Shown in pieces: positions 7,726-16,612 of a DNA stretch of 64,000 nt. The stretch is taken from NCBI GenBank assembly GCA_964391865.1, contig CAYMNQ010000004.1, positions 124,001-188,000 on the forward strand. Reading direction: 5' to 3'. Positions within the stretch are counted from its first letter, which is position 1. Every line of letters starts with the position of its first letter. This DNA comes from DASZQL01 sp964391865. GTDB lineage: Bacteria > Planctomycetota > Phycisphaerae > Phycisphaerales > UBA1924. A model generated the notes under the pieces. That model had not been told where the DNA came from. It saw only the letters and a list, made by a program, of their open reading frames with translations, and did not search any database. Both the position numbers and the translations under genes were made by a program.

Positions 7726-8466
7726 ATGCCCTCAACGCCGACCGACCCCATCACCCGCGCCGCCCGCCAGCACCTTGAAACCACGCGCCTGCTGGGCGTG
7801 GACTTCGTGCCCATCGCCGTCGGCTCACCCGAAGCGGCGCCTCCGGTCTTGAGCCCCAAGCCCCAAGCCTCAAGCCCCTCCCGCTCCCGCGAAGAGAAGG
7901 CCAAGCTCCTCGCCGAACTCCATGAGCGGCACGACGCCACCTGCCCGCACTGCACCAGCGTGACGTCGCACAACCGCACGGTCTTCGCCGATGGCGACCC
8001 CGCCGCTGAGCTGATGTTCATCGGCGAGGCGCCCGGCGAAGAGGAAGACAAGCAGGGCATCCCGTTCGTCGGCCGCGCGGGGCAGTTGCTCAACGACATG
8101 ATCAAGGCGATGGGCCTGAAGCGAGAGGACGTCTACATCGCCAACGTGCTGAAGGCCCGACCGCCCAACAACGCGACCCCCACGCCCGACGAGGCCGCCA
8201 AGTGCGGCCCGTTCCTGAAAGAGCAGATCGCGATCATCCAGCCGCGGGTGATCGTCACGCTCGGCAACCCGGCGATGCACTACGTGCTGAACACGACGAA
8301 GGGCATCACGTCGGTGCGCGGCACGTGGCAGGAGTACAACGGCATCCCGGTCATGCCTACCTATCACCCTGCGTTTCTGCTGCGCCAGTACACGCCCGAG
8401 AACCGTTCCAAGGTCTGGTCGGACTTGCAGCAGGTGATGGCGAGGCTGAAATCTCCCGGTGAATGA
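7726..8466 (+). CDS. Family 4-type uracil-DNA glycosylase
   Basis: 246 residues. The enzyme excises uracil from DNA to start base-excision repair. Family motifs are clear: GEAPGEEEDKQGIPFVGRAG, a NVLK-RPP segment and HPAFLLRQ near the C-terminus. The family usually binds 4Fe-4S with four Cys. C73 and C76 (CPHC) and C160 (AAKC) are in place, but the third ligand position (normally KCRPP) is Ala144 (KARPP). The N-terminal extension (residues about 33-60) is Pro/Ser-rich and partly encoded by a heptanucleotide repeat array. GTG 7720 is an alternative start; no strong ribosome-binding site is visible. Confidence 0.9.
   Translation: MPSTPTDPITRAARQHLETTRLLGVDFVPIAVGSPEAAPPVLSPKPQASSPSRSREEKAKLLAELHERHDATCPHCTSVTSHNRTVFADGDPAAELMFIGEAPGEEEDKQGIPFVGRAGQLLNDMIKAMGLKREDVYIANVLKARPPNNATPTPDEAAKCGPFLKEQIAIIQPRVIVTLGNPAMHYVLNTTKGITSVRGTWQEYNGIPVMPTYHPAFLLRQYTPENRSKVWSDLQQVMARLKSPGE
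7849..7876. repeat. Heptanucleotide array within the uracil-DNA glycosylase gene
   Basis: Four 7-base units: TTGAGCC, CCAAGCC, CCAAGCC, TCAAGCC. They are translated in frame as part of a Pro/Ser linker (LSPKPQASSP). The same unit recurs at 62280-62307. Confidence 0.8.
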
Positions 8467-8812
8467 TGGGCGATGCTGAGGGCCGCGAGCAGCGTGGGCG
8501 GCAGCGAATCAGCACCGAGATGCATGGGAGTTCGCGGTGTATTCACGTCCGGCGGTTCCGCTTCCGCGTGAGCGATGAAGCGAATGCCGGCAGTGAAAAA
8601 ATCGCGCTGGAAAAAATTCCTTTGTGACAACCATCGCAACCGTCGCGCGTCTGAAACGGTATAGAGCCGAGTCCGAAGAAGAGTCCGGACAAAGCTCGCG
8701 GAACAGAGGGCGGGAACCCATCGTTCCGATCAGTCTGAGCGTTTCACCACCGACCCCCACGAGGCCCGGCGTTTGACCAAGGTTAGGCGCTGGGCTTTTT
8801 CGCGCGCTCGTT
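8467..8812. other. Intergenic stretch without a recognisable gene
   Basis: No supported ORF. It contains an AT-rich patch (around 8595-8625) in a GC-rich setting, a direct repeat of GAGTCCG near 8670-8690, and GC-rich remainder. No promoter or RNA gene could be assigned with confidence. Confidence 0.4.
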
Positions 8813-9000
8813 TTCACCACGGAGACACGGAGGGCACGGAGAAAGCAGCTCCTTTTGTCGCGAAGAGCACCAAGGGCGCGAAGGTCGCAAAGAATGGCAA
8901 TCAGGAATGAACCTGCCGGGCTCTTCGCGTTTTCTGCCTTCACCTTGCGGCCTTCGCGACAAAAGTTTCCCCTCCGTGCCTTCCGTGTCTCCGTGGTGAA
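8813..9000. repeat. Long inverted repeat built from ACGGAG-type short repeats
   Basis: Left arm 8813-8841 starts TTCACCACGGAGACACGGAG; right arm 8972-9000 is its reverse complement with 28 of 29 bases matching. Inner arms CTTTTGTCGCGAAG (8852-8865) and CTTCGCGACAAAAG (8952-8965) pair perfectly. Within each arm the units (CACGGAGA, CACGGAGG) are repeats of roughly 8 bases. Its right edge coincides with the first possible start codon of the following exporter gene. Confidence 0.85.
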
Positions 9001-11843
9001 TGCCGGCGGCTCCCGGCACTACACTCGCGGCCCATCGTTGGGGCCGTGACTTGATCGAACGACCGCATCCGAAACGCGACCGCTTTCTGGCCGGCTGGGC
9101 CCGGCTGGTGTGCGCGCGCCCGTGGCTCACGATTGTCGTGTGCGCTTTGCTTGCGGCGGGGTCGGTCGCGTACACCGCCGCGCGGCTGGAGTTCAAGAGC
9201 GACCGCAGCGATCTGGTTGATCCGACCACGCCGTGGCAGCAGCGCTACGCCGCGTTCAAGCAGGCGTTCCCGCGCTGGGACGACGCGGTGGTGGTGGTCG
9301 ATTTGAATTCCGCCCCGGACCCGGCGACGGGCGAGGCGTTCATCGCCGCGCTCGAATCGAGATTGCTTGCCGACGCGGCCCATTTCAAAGCGGTCACCGC
9401 CGGGTTCGATCGGCAGTCCGCGCCGGCGGGGCTGATCTACGTCGCACCGGTCGAGCGCGTGCGCGAAGCGGTGGGGGGGCTGAAGAAGGCGGCCCCGGTG
9501 CTCTTCCAGCCCTCGCTGCCGGGGCTGCTCAGCTTGGCCGCGCTTGATGTTGAAAAACTCCCGATCCTGAACCGGTTCGCGGATCAACTCCGAAGCCCCG
9601 AAGCGGCGTCGGAACTCAAAGCCCTCCTCGAACGCATCGCCGCGTGCGAAATCCAATCTCAGCGAGCCCCGAGCGGGAGCGAGCGGGGGCGGGTGGGCGA
9701 TGCGGTTGACGAGATTTCAAGAGACCCACTCGCTGCCGGTCGGGGCTCGCTTCCCAGCGTCCTCGGCACCGAACCGATGGTCGGCGTCCAGCGCCTCACC
9801 ACCTCGACCGAGCGCCTTGCAACATTGCTCGTCTCCCTGCGCACGCAGAACGACAAAGATGTTGACGGGCGGGGCGGCGCGATCAGCGCCCTGCGCGGGC
9901 ACATCCGCGATCTACAGTCCGAGCCGCGCTTTGCCGCGATCAAAGCCGGAGTCACCGGCGTGCCGGTGCTTGAGTCCGATGAGACGGTGCAGTCCACGCG
10001 CGACGCCTCGCTCGCGGGGATCGTTTCGCTCGTGCTGATCGCGGGGTTGATGCTCATCGTCTACCGCGGATTCGTCGTGCCGATGCTGGCGGTCGTGTCG
10101 CTGCTCGCGGGGATGGCGTTGAGCTTCGCGTGGGCCACGCTCGTCGTCGGGCACCTGCAACTTTTGTCGGTCACGTTCGCATCGATGCTGCTCGGTCTCG
10201 GGATCGACGTGGCGATCCACATCATCGCGCGGCTGGAGCTTGTCCATCCGGATCACGCGCACCTCGAACCCGCGATCGAGGAGACGTTCAAGGGCGTCGG
10301 GCCGGGGATCCTCACCGCGAGCATCACCGTCGCCGCCGCCGCGGGCGCGATGGCGTTCACATCGTTCAGCGGTGTGGGTGAGATGGGCATCATCGCCGCC
10401 GGCGGGATCATCCTCTGCACGCTCGTCATCATGAGCCTCTTCCCCGCGATGCTCATGGTCATCAAGAACCCCGAGCGCCGACTGCTGGCGCACAACGGCG
10501 GCGTGTCGCGCCCGTTCATGGGCCGCTTCGGCGTGGCGTTCCACCGGCGCGCCGGGCTCGTCGCGATCGGCGCGGTGGTGGTGTTCGCCGCCGCGGGCGT
10601 CATCGGCTCGCGTGTGCGCTACGACCCGGACCTGCAGAAACTCCTGCCCACCGGCACCGAGAGCGTGGTGTGGCAGGACGCCCTCGAAGCCGACGACGCC
10701 AAGAGCGTCTGGCACGCAGTGGTCGTCGCGAAGGATGAAGCCGAGGCCCGCGACCTCACGCTGAAGCTCCGGGCGCTGCCCGAAGTCGCCGATGTCTCCG
10801 GCGCGGGCGTGCTGTTCTCATCCGACGAAGTCGCCGAATCCAAGCGAGCCATGCTCCGAGGCTTGCCCAAGCTGGAGCACGAGCACTGGATCGCAGAGTC
10901 CTTGTTCGCCCCGCCCGAGTCCATGCTGGCGGAACTGCGCGCGTCGGCGAAGTCCATCGCGACGGCGTGGCAGGATCGTGACGCCAAACTCGCCGACGCC
11001 GCGCGGCGCGTCAGCGAGCTCTCCGACGACGGCGCGACCCGCGCGATCCGGTCGTACATGTCCGATCGGCGCCTGCTTCACGGGGCGGTCGCGGCCCTCT
11101 CCGCCGCCGAGCCGCCGAGCGTGAACGACCTGCCGCAGGCGCTGAGGGACACCATGCTCGGCACCGACGGCGAATTGCTCCTGCGTGTGTACCCGAAAGT
11201 CACCAGCCGCGCCGCGACAGAACCCTCAGCACTCAGCACTCGCTCCTCAGCACTCTCCCCCCTCGCCCCCGAGCGCCTCAATCCCTTCGCGCGGGCCGTT
11301 CTCGCCGTCGCCCCGCGCGCCACCGGCCCGACAGTGCAGATCTACGAATCCACGCGCCTCATCACCAACGCCTACGCGCAGGCGGGCGTGTACGCGCTGC
11401 TGGTGATCATCATCTTGTTGTTGTTCGACTTCGGGCTGACCCGTTCCGGCGTTCTCGACACGCTCTGCGCCCTCGTGCCGGTGCTGGGCGGCGCGGTGCT
11501 GCTGCTCGCGTGGATGGTCATCGCGTCGATCGAACTCAACTTCGCCAACATGATCGTCATGCCGCTGATCGTCGGCATCGGCGTCGGCTGCGGCGTTCAC
11601 TGCGTGCGTCGCTGGCGATTGCAGCCGAACGACGAACCCCTCGGGCTCGCGGGCGGCAGCGGGCGCGGTATGACGCTCACCACCCTCACCACCGTCATCG
11701 GCTTCGCCACCATGACCATCGCGCAACACCGCGGAATTCAATCGCTCGGCTTCGTCATGTCCGTCGGGCTCATGATGGTCTGGGGTGTGACCATCCTCGT
11801 TCTGCCCGCACTGCTCACGCTGCGCACGCGGCTGAAGGTGTGA
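9000..11843 (+). CDS. RND-superfamily (MMPL/HpnN-like) exporter
   Basis: Up to 947 residues with the duplicated RND plan. TM1 is near residues 35-55, then a large outer domain (FKSDRSDLVDPTTPWQQRY, a signature shared with hopanoid-transporter HpnN-type proteins). A five-helix block follows from about residue 335 (GIVSLVLIAGLMLIVYRGF, LGLGIDVAIHIIAR). A second outer domain and a second block complete it (YALLVIIILLLFDFG, MPLIVGIGVGCGVHCVRRW). Lipid or hydrophobic cargo export driven by proton flow is the family role; cargo is unknown. ATG 9000 overlaps the preceding repeat, so TTG 9051 (before IERPHPKRDRF) may be the true start. Residues about 740-755 are encoded by a heptad array. Confidence 0.85.
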   Translation: MPAAPGTTLAAHRWGRDLIERPHPKRDRFLAGWARLVCARPWLTIVVCALLAAGSVAYTAARLEFKSDRSDLVDPTTPWQQRYAAFKQAFPRWDDAVVVVDLNSAPDPATGEAFIAALESRLLADAAHFKAVTAGFDRQSAPAGLIYVAPVERVREAVGGLKKAAPVLFQPSLPGLLSLAALDVEKLPILNRFADQLRSPEAASELKALLERIAACEIQSQRAPSGSERGRVGDAVDEISRDPLAAGRGSLPSVLGTEPMVGVQRLTTSTERLATLLVSLRTQNDKDVDGRGGAISALRGHIRDLQSEPRFAAIKAGVTGVPVLESDETVQSTRDASLAGIVSLVLIAGLMLIVYRGFVVPMLAVVSLLAGMALSFAWATLVVGHLQLLSVTFASMLLGLGIDVAIHIIARLELVHPDHAHLEPAIEETFKGVGPGILTASITVAAAAGAMAFTSFSGVGEMGIIAAGGIILCTLVIMSLFPAMLMVIKNPERRLLAHNGGVSRPFMGRFGVAFHRRAGLVAIGAVVVFAAAGVIGSRVRYDPDLQKLLPTGTESVVWQDALEADDAKSVWHAVVVAKDEAEARDLTLKLRALPEVADVSGAGVLFSSDEVAESKRAMLRGLPKLEHEHWIAESLFAPPESMLAELRASAKSIATAWQDRDAKLADAARRVSELSDDGATRAIRSYMSDRRLLHGAVAALSAAEPPSVNDLPQALRDTMLGTDGELLLRVYPKVTSRAATEPSALSTRSSALSPLAPERLNPFARAVLAVAPRATGPTVQIYESTRLITNAYAQAGVYALLVIIILLLFDFGLTRSGVLDTLCALVPVLGGAVLLLAWMVIASIELNFANMIVMPLIVGIGVGCGVHCVRRWRLQPNDEPLGLAGGSGRGMTLTTLTTVIGFATMTIAQHRGIQSLGFVMSVGLMMVWGVTILVLPALLTLRTRLKV
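11225..11259. repeat. Heptanucleotide array within the exporter gene
   Basis: Units CTCAGCA, CTCAGCA, CTCGCTC, CTCAGCA, CTCTCCC, translated in frame as SALSTRSSALSP in the second outer domain of the exporter. Confidence 0.8.
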
Positions 11844-11853
11844 ACGTCCTGCC

Positions 11854-12309
11854 TCAGTGCGGCACTTCCTTCACCGCGTTCCGGTTCCACGCCGGCACGC
11901 GGACCACGATCGGCCCGTCGCCGTGGATCACGCACTGGCAGCTCAATCGGCTGTTGCGCTGCAACCCCGGCGCTTCCTCGACGCGGTCCTCCTCGGCTTC
12001 CGTCGATTCGCTGACCTGGTTCATCCCCTGCTCGACGTACACGTGGCAGGTGGAGCACGCGCACACCCCGCCGCACGCGTGCTCGATGTGGATCTCGTTG
12101 TCGTCGGCGACTTCGAGCAGGTGCTCGCCCTTCGATGCCAAGCAGTGCCACTCGCGCTTGTCGGTCCCGGTCAGACCCTCGGGGTCTTCAAGGATGAAGG
12201 TGACGGGGACAACCTTTGGACCGTGAGCATGTTCGGAGTGTCGGAGGTGCATATGGTGGTCGGATGCCGGAATTCGGTGTGGCGCGTTCGGAAGTTGGGT
12301 CGCAATCAT
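11854..12309 (-). CDS. 2Fe-2S ferredoxin (adrenodoxin type)
   Basis: 151 residues from ATG 12309; ATG 12252 would give 132. The cluster motif is EHACGGVCACSTCHVYV, with a C-x5-C-x2-C layout, plus the late fourth Cys in RLSCQCVIHGDGP. This is the vertebrate-type/adrenodoxin pattern used in Fe-S assembly or P450-type electron transfer. The first residues (His-rich, HHMHLRHSEHAHG) precede the usual start of the fold (VPVTFILEDPEG), so the shorter start is plausible. The 3' end lies 10 bases from the convergent exporter gene. No redox partner is adjacent. Confidence 0.88.
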   Translation of the reverse strand: MIATQLPNAPHRIPASDHHMHLRHSEHAHGPKVVPVTFILEDPEGLTGTDKREWHCLASKGEHLLEVADDNEIHIEHACGGVCACSTCHVYVEQGMNQVSESTEAEEDRVEEAPGLQRNSRLSCQCVIHGDGPIVVRVPAWNRNAVKEVPH

Positions 12310-12445
12310 AGGCGGAGTGAGCGGCAAGTTCCCGCACCCTGCCGGAGCACCGCACTCCGCGCGGCGGACACACGCCACTCCGGCTTGAAGCTCCACGCCC
12401 CAAGCCTCCGGCCCATCCCCCCGAAATCGCCGATGATAGAACGCC

Positions 12446-13981
12446 ATGAGCACGACCCCGAGCGAAGGACCGCCGCACGCCGCCCCGTTTGCTGATCCGT
12501 CCAGCGCGCCCCCGCCGCCCTTCACCGAATCGCAGCGGCTGGAGCCGCCGGGTGGGCGTGACCCGGGCGGTGCGAAGCTGATGCTCACGTGGCTCGCGTT
12601 GATCGTCGCCGCGGCGCTGCTCTTTGTGCCCGCGAACATCCCCACCGGCCCGGCACCAGTGCCGGAAGTCAAAGACGTGCAGAGTTGGCAACTGCGGTTC
12701 ATGGGCCGCTACGCCGTCGGCACGAACGCGCTCGGCTCAAGCTTGGGTGCCTCCAACCCCGGCGCGGCCGGTCAACTCGTCGGCATGATCGAGGAGCAAT
12801 TCGACCAGCGCAAGTTCGACCCCACCGACCCGGCGGCGAAGCGCGAGCACGATGTCGATTACCTCCGCGCCACCGCGATCCTCGCCGAGTTGACCGACGC
12901 CGAGCAGGCGATGAAGCGTCTCGACGAATTCACCGCCGCCGCCAGCTTCGACCCGGAACTGAACGGCGACGCCGCGGCGCTCCGCGCGATCTACTCCGAG
13001 GGCCCCGCGGCGCTCGACGACGATCAGAAGAAGCTCCTCCGCGAGCGCCACGGCTGGTTCGCCGATCTCGCGCTCACCTTCGGAGCTCAGCCTGCGGATC
13101 CGGCCCGCGCCGGCGCGCTCTCGCCCTGCTACCGTGCGCTCTTCGGCGTGCTGACGCTCGTGGGCGTCCTCGTCATCGCCGGGCTCGCGGGCTTCGTGCT
13201 GCTCATCGTCGCGATTGTCCTGGGCGCGGGCGGCAAACTCCAACCCCGCTTCCAGCGCGACATCGGGCTTACCGAGCGTGAGAACCGCGCGCTCCTGGAA
13301 ACACCCGTCGTGCTGCTGCTCGGGCTGGTGCTCATCCACGCGGCGGTCGACTACGCGGGCGGGCACTCATCGCCCGCGATGCAGGCGCTCGCCGGGTTCG
13401 GGCTGCCCCTGCAGTTCGGGCTGGCGATCTGCGTCCTCTGGCCGCTGCTGCGCGGGTTCTCGTTCACGCGGCTGCTCCAAGCCTACGGCTGGCACTTCGG
13501 CCGCGGCTTGTTCCGCGAGCTCGGCGCGGGGTTCCTCGGCTACCTCGCCGGCTTGCCGATCGTCGCGTTCGCGCTCGTCGTCACGTTTATCCTGCTGACA
13601 ATCCAGACGGCGCTGTCAAAGAACGCCGCCGCCCCGAGCCACCCGATCGTCGAATCGGTGGGCGAGGGCGGCGTGCTCGGCGCGCTCGCGATCTACGCGC
13701 TCGCCTCCGGCTGGGCGCCGTTTGTCGAAGAGACCACGTTCCGCGGCGCGTTCTATCGGCATCTGCGCCGATGGGTCGGCCCGGTCGCGTCGGGCATGCT
13801 CACCGGTTTCTTCTTCGCGGTCGTCCACCCGCAGGGCTGGGCCACCGTGCCCGTGCTGATGGCGCTGGGGTTCGTCTTCGCGATGCTCCGCGAATGGCGC
13901 GGCTCGCTCGTCGGCCCCATGCTCGCGCACGCGCTGCACAACGGGTTCATCGTCACGCTGATCCTCGTGATCCTCGTCTGA
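12446..13981 (+). CDS. CPBP-family intramembrane metalloprotease (Rce1/Abi type)
   Basis: 511 residues. The catalytic motifs of CAAX-protease/bacteriocin-processing enzymes are at the C-terminus: FVEETTFRGAFYRHL (EExxxR), FFFAVVHPQGW (FxxxH) and LAHALHNG (HxxxN/H). About eight hydrophobic segments surround them. The N-terminal 200 residues hold one early membrane helix (LTWLALIVAAALLFVPANI) and a soluble insert rich in Ala/Asp with helical repeats (DPTDPAAKREHDVDYLRA). That insert is not part of the core family and may be a lumenal or cytosolic accessory domain. Role in bacteria is usually protein maturation or self-immunity; no target gene is next to it. Confidence 0.85.
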   Translation: MSTTPSEGPPHAAPFADPSSAPPPPFTESQRLEPPGGRDPGGAKLMLTWLALIVAAALLFVPANIPTGPAPVPEVKDVQSWQLRFMGRYAVGTNALGSSLGASNPGAAGQLVGMIEEQFDQRKFDPTDPAAKREHDVDYLRATAILAELTDAEQAMKRLDEFTAAASFDPELNGDAAALRAIYSEGPAALDDDQKKLLRERHGWFADLALTFGAQPADPARAGALSPCYRALFGVLTLVGVLVIAGLAGFVLLIVAIVLGAGGKLQPRFQRDIGLTERENRALLETPVVLLLGLVLIHAAVDYAGGHSSPAMQALAGFGLPLQFGLAICVLWPLLRGFSFTRLLQAYGWHFGRGLFRELGAGFLGYLAGLPIVAFALVVTFILLTIQTALSKNAAAPSHPIVESVGEGGVLGALAIYALASGWAPFVEETTFRGAFYRHLRRWVGPVASGMLTGFFFAVVHPQGWATVPVLMALGFVFAMLREWRGSLVGPMLAHALHNGFIVTLILVILV

Positions 13982-13996
13982 CTCGATCGCCACGCC

Positions 13997-14077
13997 TCAC
14001 GGGCACGCGAGCGTCCAGTTGCTGATGACGATCGCGATGTCCTCCCGCGCTTGTCCCCGATCCTGTTCCATTTTCAT
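13997..14077 (-). pseudogene. Remnant of a dockerin-like C-terminus
   Basis: A 26-codon frame from ATG 14077 reads ...EDIAIVISNWTLACP and then a stop. The EDIA-V-NW-CP pattern matches the terminal half-repeat of the dockerin tails elsewhere in the window (DIAVVTSNWG...CP). The upstream half-repeat and any protein body are missing. It is most simply the decayed 3' end of a lost secreted-protein gene; a translated micro-peptide is less likely. Confidence 0.5.
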
Positions 14078-14254
14078 GGGATGATCCCTTCTCTCTCTCC
14101 ACCAATAGACACCGAGGCCTGCGCCTCCTCGGGGGAAGCTCAACCGTACATTCGCCCGGATACCCAAGCAGGGAAAGCCTGAATTTCAACACAGCCGACT
14201 CAACGGGGTCCGAGTTGGATCGTTGCTCGTGCGGATCGGCGCCGAGCAACCGCT

Positions 14255-15355
14255 TCACGCCACCGTCACGCTCGTATCCAGATACACGTCCTGCACCGCG
14301 TGCAGGAGCGCCACGCCGTCCTTCAGCGGCTTCTGGAACGCCTTGCGTCCTGAAATCAATCCCATGCCGCCGGCGCGCTTGTTGATCACCGCGGTGACGA
14401 CCGCTTCGTGCAGGTCGCTCGCGCCCTTGCTCTCGCCGCCCGAGTTGATGAGCGGGATGCGCCCCATGTACCCGTTCGCCACCTGGTATCGGCAGAGATC
14501 GATCGGGTGCCCGCCCTTGCCGGTTTCGTCCGAGCCGCAGAGGTCGGTGTAGACGCGCTTGTCCCACTTGCCGTAGCTGCTGCCGCCGCTGTTCAGCGCC
14601 GCGTACCCGCCGTTGTTCACGGGGAGTTTCTGCTTGATGATGTCCGCCTTGATCGTCGCGCCGAGGTGATTCGCCTGGCTCGCGAGGTCCGCGCTCGCGT
14701 GGTAGTCGGTGCTCTTGCCGTCCGCGCCCTTCACCTTGAACGCGTTGCTCCGCGTGTAGCACCACAGCACCGTCACCATGCCCAGGTCGTGCGCCTCCTC
14801 GAACATGTCGGAGACGTACGCGATCTCCTCCCGCGAGTCCTCGCTGCCGAAGTAGATCGTCGCGCCGACGGCCGCCGCGCCCATCTCAAAGCACTGCTTC
14901 ACGCTGCCGAAGTACGACTGCTTGAAGATGTTCGGATACGTGAGCATCTCGTTGTGATTGAACTTCACGAGGAAGGGAATCTTGTGCGCGTACTTGCGCG
15001 CGACGGACGCCAGCACGCCCACGGTCGACGCGACCGCGTTGCACCCGCCCTCGATCGCCAGCTTCACGATGTTCTCCGGGTCGAAGTACTCGGGGTTCGG
15101 CGCGAAGCTCGCGCCGGCCGAGTGCTCGACGCCCTGATCGACCGGCAGGATCGACACGTACCCGGTGCCCGCGAGCCGGCCCGTGTTCATGATCGTCTGG
15201 AAGTTCCGCAGCACCTGCACCGGGCGGTCGCTCTGCGCGACGACCCGGTCGATGAAGTCCGGCCCCGGCACATGGATCGCCGAGCGCGCGATCGTCTTCG
15301 ACTCATGGTTCAGCAGGGCGGCGTCGGGTCCGAGCAAATCTTTGATCGCGGGCAT
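14255..15355 (-). CDS. fbaB: Class I fructose-bisphosphate aldolase (DhnA/FbaB type)
   Basis: 366 residues. It cleaves fructose 1,6-bisphosphate to two triose phosphates via a Lys Schiff base. Recognisable segments are GYVSILPVDQGVEHSAG, NAVASTVGVLASVARKYAHK, FLVKFNHNEMLTYPN, AVGATIYFGSEDSREEI, PLINSGGESKG and INKRAGGMGLISGRKAFQ. This matches archaeal/bacterial DhnA-type aldolases of about 350 residues. ATG 15355 is chosen since AAAGGA lies about 9 bases upstream; ATG 15373 has none. With pyk at the other end of the window it is a second glycolytic gene, but not in an operon with it. Confidence 0.94.
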   Translation of the reverse strand: MPAIKDLLGPDAALLNHESKTIARSAIHVPGPDFIDRVVAQSDRPVQVLRNFQTIMNTGRLAGTGYVSILPVDQGVEHSAGASFAPNPEYFDPENIVKLAIEGGCNAVASTVGVLASVARKYAHKIPFLVKFNHNEMLTYPNIFKQSYFGSVKQCFEMGAAAVGATIYFGSEDSREEIAYVSDMFEEAHDLGMVTVLWCYTRSNAFKVKGADGKSTDYHASADLASQANHLGATIKADIIKQKLPVNNGGYAALNSGGSSYGKWDKRVYTDLCGSDETGKGGHPIDLCRYQVANGYMGRIPLINSGGESKGASDLHEAVVTAVINKRAGGMGLISGRKAFQKPLKDGVALLHAVQDVYLDTSVTVA

Positions 15356-15481
15356 GGGTCGGTCCTTTGTCATTCACCGTCAAACGGGAGAACAAGAATA
15401 CGACATCCCAGCCCTGTGCCAAAGCGCCGGCCGCGGCTATCTTCCCTGAGTTATCATCGATAAATCCCGCCGATGAGGCGA

Positions 15482-15832
15482 TCAATCCTCGTCGCCTTCG
15501 CCGCCGTCCTGGCTCAGCGTGAAATCGACTTCCTTCGCCGCCCCTTCGGGGTCCGTCAGTGACTTCTGCATTAGCCGCCCGAGCTTGAACTTCACGGTCT
15601 TCTTCGCCGGCACGACGACGCGCTGCAGCGTCTTGGGATTCTGCGCGGTGCGCGCTTTCCGCTCGCGGATCTCGAACACGCCGAAATCACGGAACTCCAG
15701 CCGGTTCCCGCGGCCGAGCTCGAGGATCACGTGGCTGAGAAAGGTTTGCACAGTTTTCTGCACAACCACCCGCGGCTGCTTCGTCTTCCGCGCCACGATT
15801 TCGATCAACTCTCGTTTCGTGATATTGGCCAT
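15482..15832 (-). CDS. HU/IHF-family DNA-binding protein with acidic tail
   Basis: 116 residues. The fold signature is complete: NITKRELIEIVARKTKQP, FLSHVILELGRGNRLEFRDF, GVFEIRERKARTAQNPKT and the C-terminal helix PAKKTVKFKLGRLMQKSL. It bends and compacts DNA as a dimer. The R-KARTAQNPKT arm aligns with the IHF/HU beta arm but lacks the usual tip Pro pair in exactly the common form. A 20-residue acidic tail (SQDGGEGDED) extends beyond the 90-95 residue core, and may tune DNA affinity. GGGAG precedes the ATG closely. Transcribed alone. Confidence 0.92.
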   Translation of the reverse strand: MANITKRELIEIVARKTKQPRVVVQKTVQTFLSHVILELGRGNRLEFRDFGVFEIRERKARTAQNPKTLQRVVVPAKKTVKFKLGRLMQKSLTDPEGAAKEVDFTLSQDGGEGDED

Positions 15833-16023
15833 TGCGCTCCCGCCCTAACAAAAGCACGAATCGACGCACCGTCCGGCTACACCCGCAGACGCGCGGCAGC
15901 GATACCGCTCCCGGTCCCCCAGAGTATGACAATGACGCAAGTATCGGTCAATGATGGACTTGAGGATTCACGTGGACTTTGAAATAGTCCAAGATGCTGG
16001 CAAATCGAGCCCGGGGTATAGCC

Positions 16024-16347
16024 TCAGCGCTGCTGCCAAACTCGGAATCGAATCGGAGCCTCGTACGGAATATACTCGGTCCATTCGCGCGTCCCGAGCA
16101 ACGGCGTTGCGGTGCGTGCCCCGAGCAGTTGATCCCGCCGAGTGAACTCGAACCGTTCCCGAGACGCGGATTCAGTATCCCGGTCGGCGAGGAACACCGC
16201 CGTATTCCCCGTCGGACCCGGTTCATACACACCGCGGTCCGCGCGGTGATTGATCGGAGCGCAACCAACCCCCACAATCGAAGGGGCGATTATCGCCATC
16301 ATCGGGAGCGATGGTCCGATACGGTTTATTCGACTGAGGCAGTTCAC
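16024..16347 (-). CDS. Small putative lipoprotein, function unknown
   Basis: 107 residues from GTG 16347. The N-terminus (SRINRIGPSLPMMAIIAPSI) looks like a basic plus hydrophobic signal, ending at VGVGC, a plausible lipobox. The mature part is about 80 residues, charged and Arg-rich (DRDTESASRERFEFTRRDQ, then WTEYIPYEAP). Codon choice on this strand looks more gene-like than the overlapping plus-strand frame. ATG 16302 is a fallback start but would lose the basic n-region. No homology recognised. Confidence 0.5.
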   Translation of the reverse strand: MNCLSRINRIGPSLPMMAIIAPSIVGVGCAPINHRADRGVYEPGPTGNTAVFLADRDTESASRERFEFTRRDQLLGARTATPLLGTREWTEYIPYEAPIRFRVWQQR

Positions 16348-16557
16348 TTTGTGCAGGTTGCAACATCAATGCCGCCCTGTCCAGCCCGCGCGGCTGGGCG
16401 TTGCACGCCGCATGCGATGCGTGGCATCAACGCTCGTTGCCCCGGCGCGACGCCCGAGAACCTGAAATCGAGGCCCCCCGCCGATGCGAGTGATCGACCA
16501 CGAGCCACCAAGATCGCGCGCTCGTACACCGGATCTCGGTTGAATGAGCCGCGCATG

Positions 16558-16583
16558 AAAAAACGCCGACGCTCGTCGGCGTT
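16558..16583 (-). terminator. Rho-independent terminator of the DUF1573 gene
   Basis: AACGCCGA (16562-16569), loop CGCTCG, TCGGCGTT (16576-16583), with a run of A at 16558-16563 that becomes a U-tract on the minus strand. It lies about 30 bases after the DUF1573 stop. The 16348-16557 stretch shows no supportable gene. Confidence 0.8.
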
Positions 16584-16612
16584 CTTCGTTCCAGTCGGTC
16601 CGCTCGCGCCAG

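Noticed and set aside
9000..9051. Firm start of the exporter at ATG 9000
   Set aside because: The ATG is the last base of a repeat arm plus two; start left uncertain because conservation appears to begin later.
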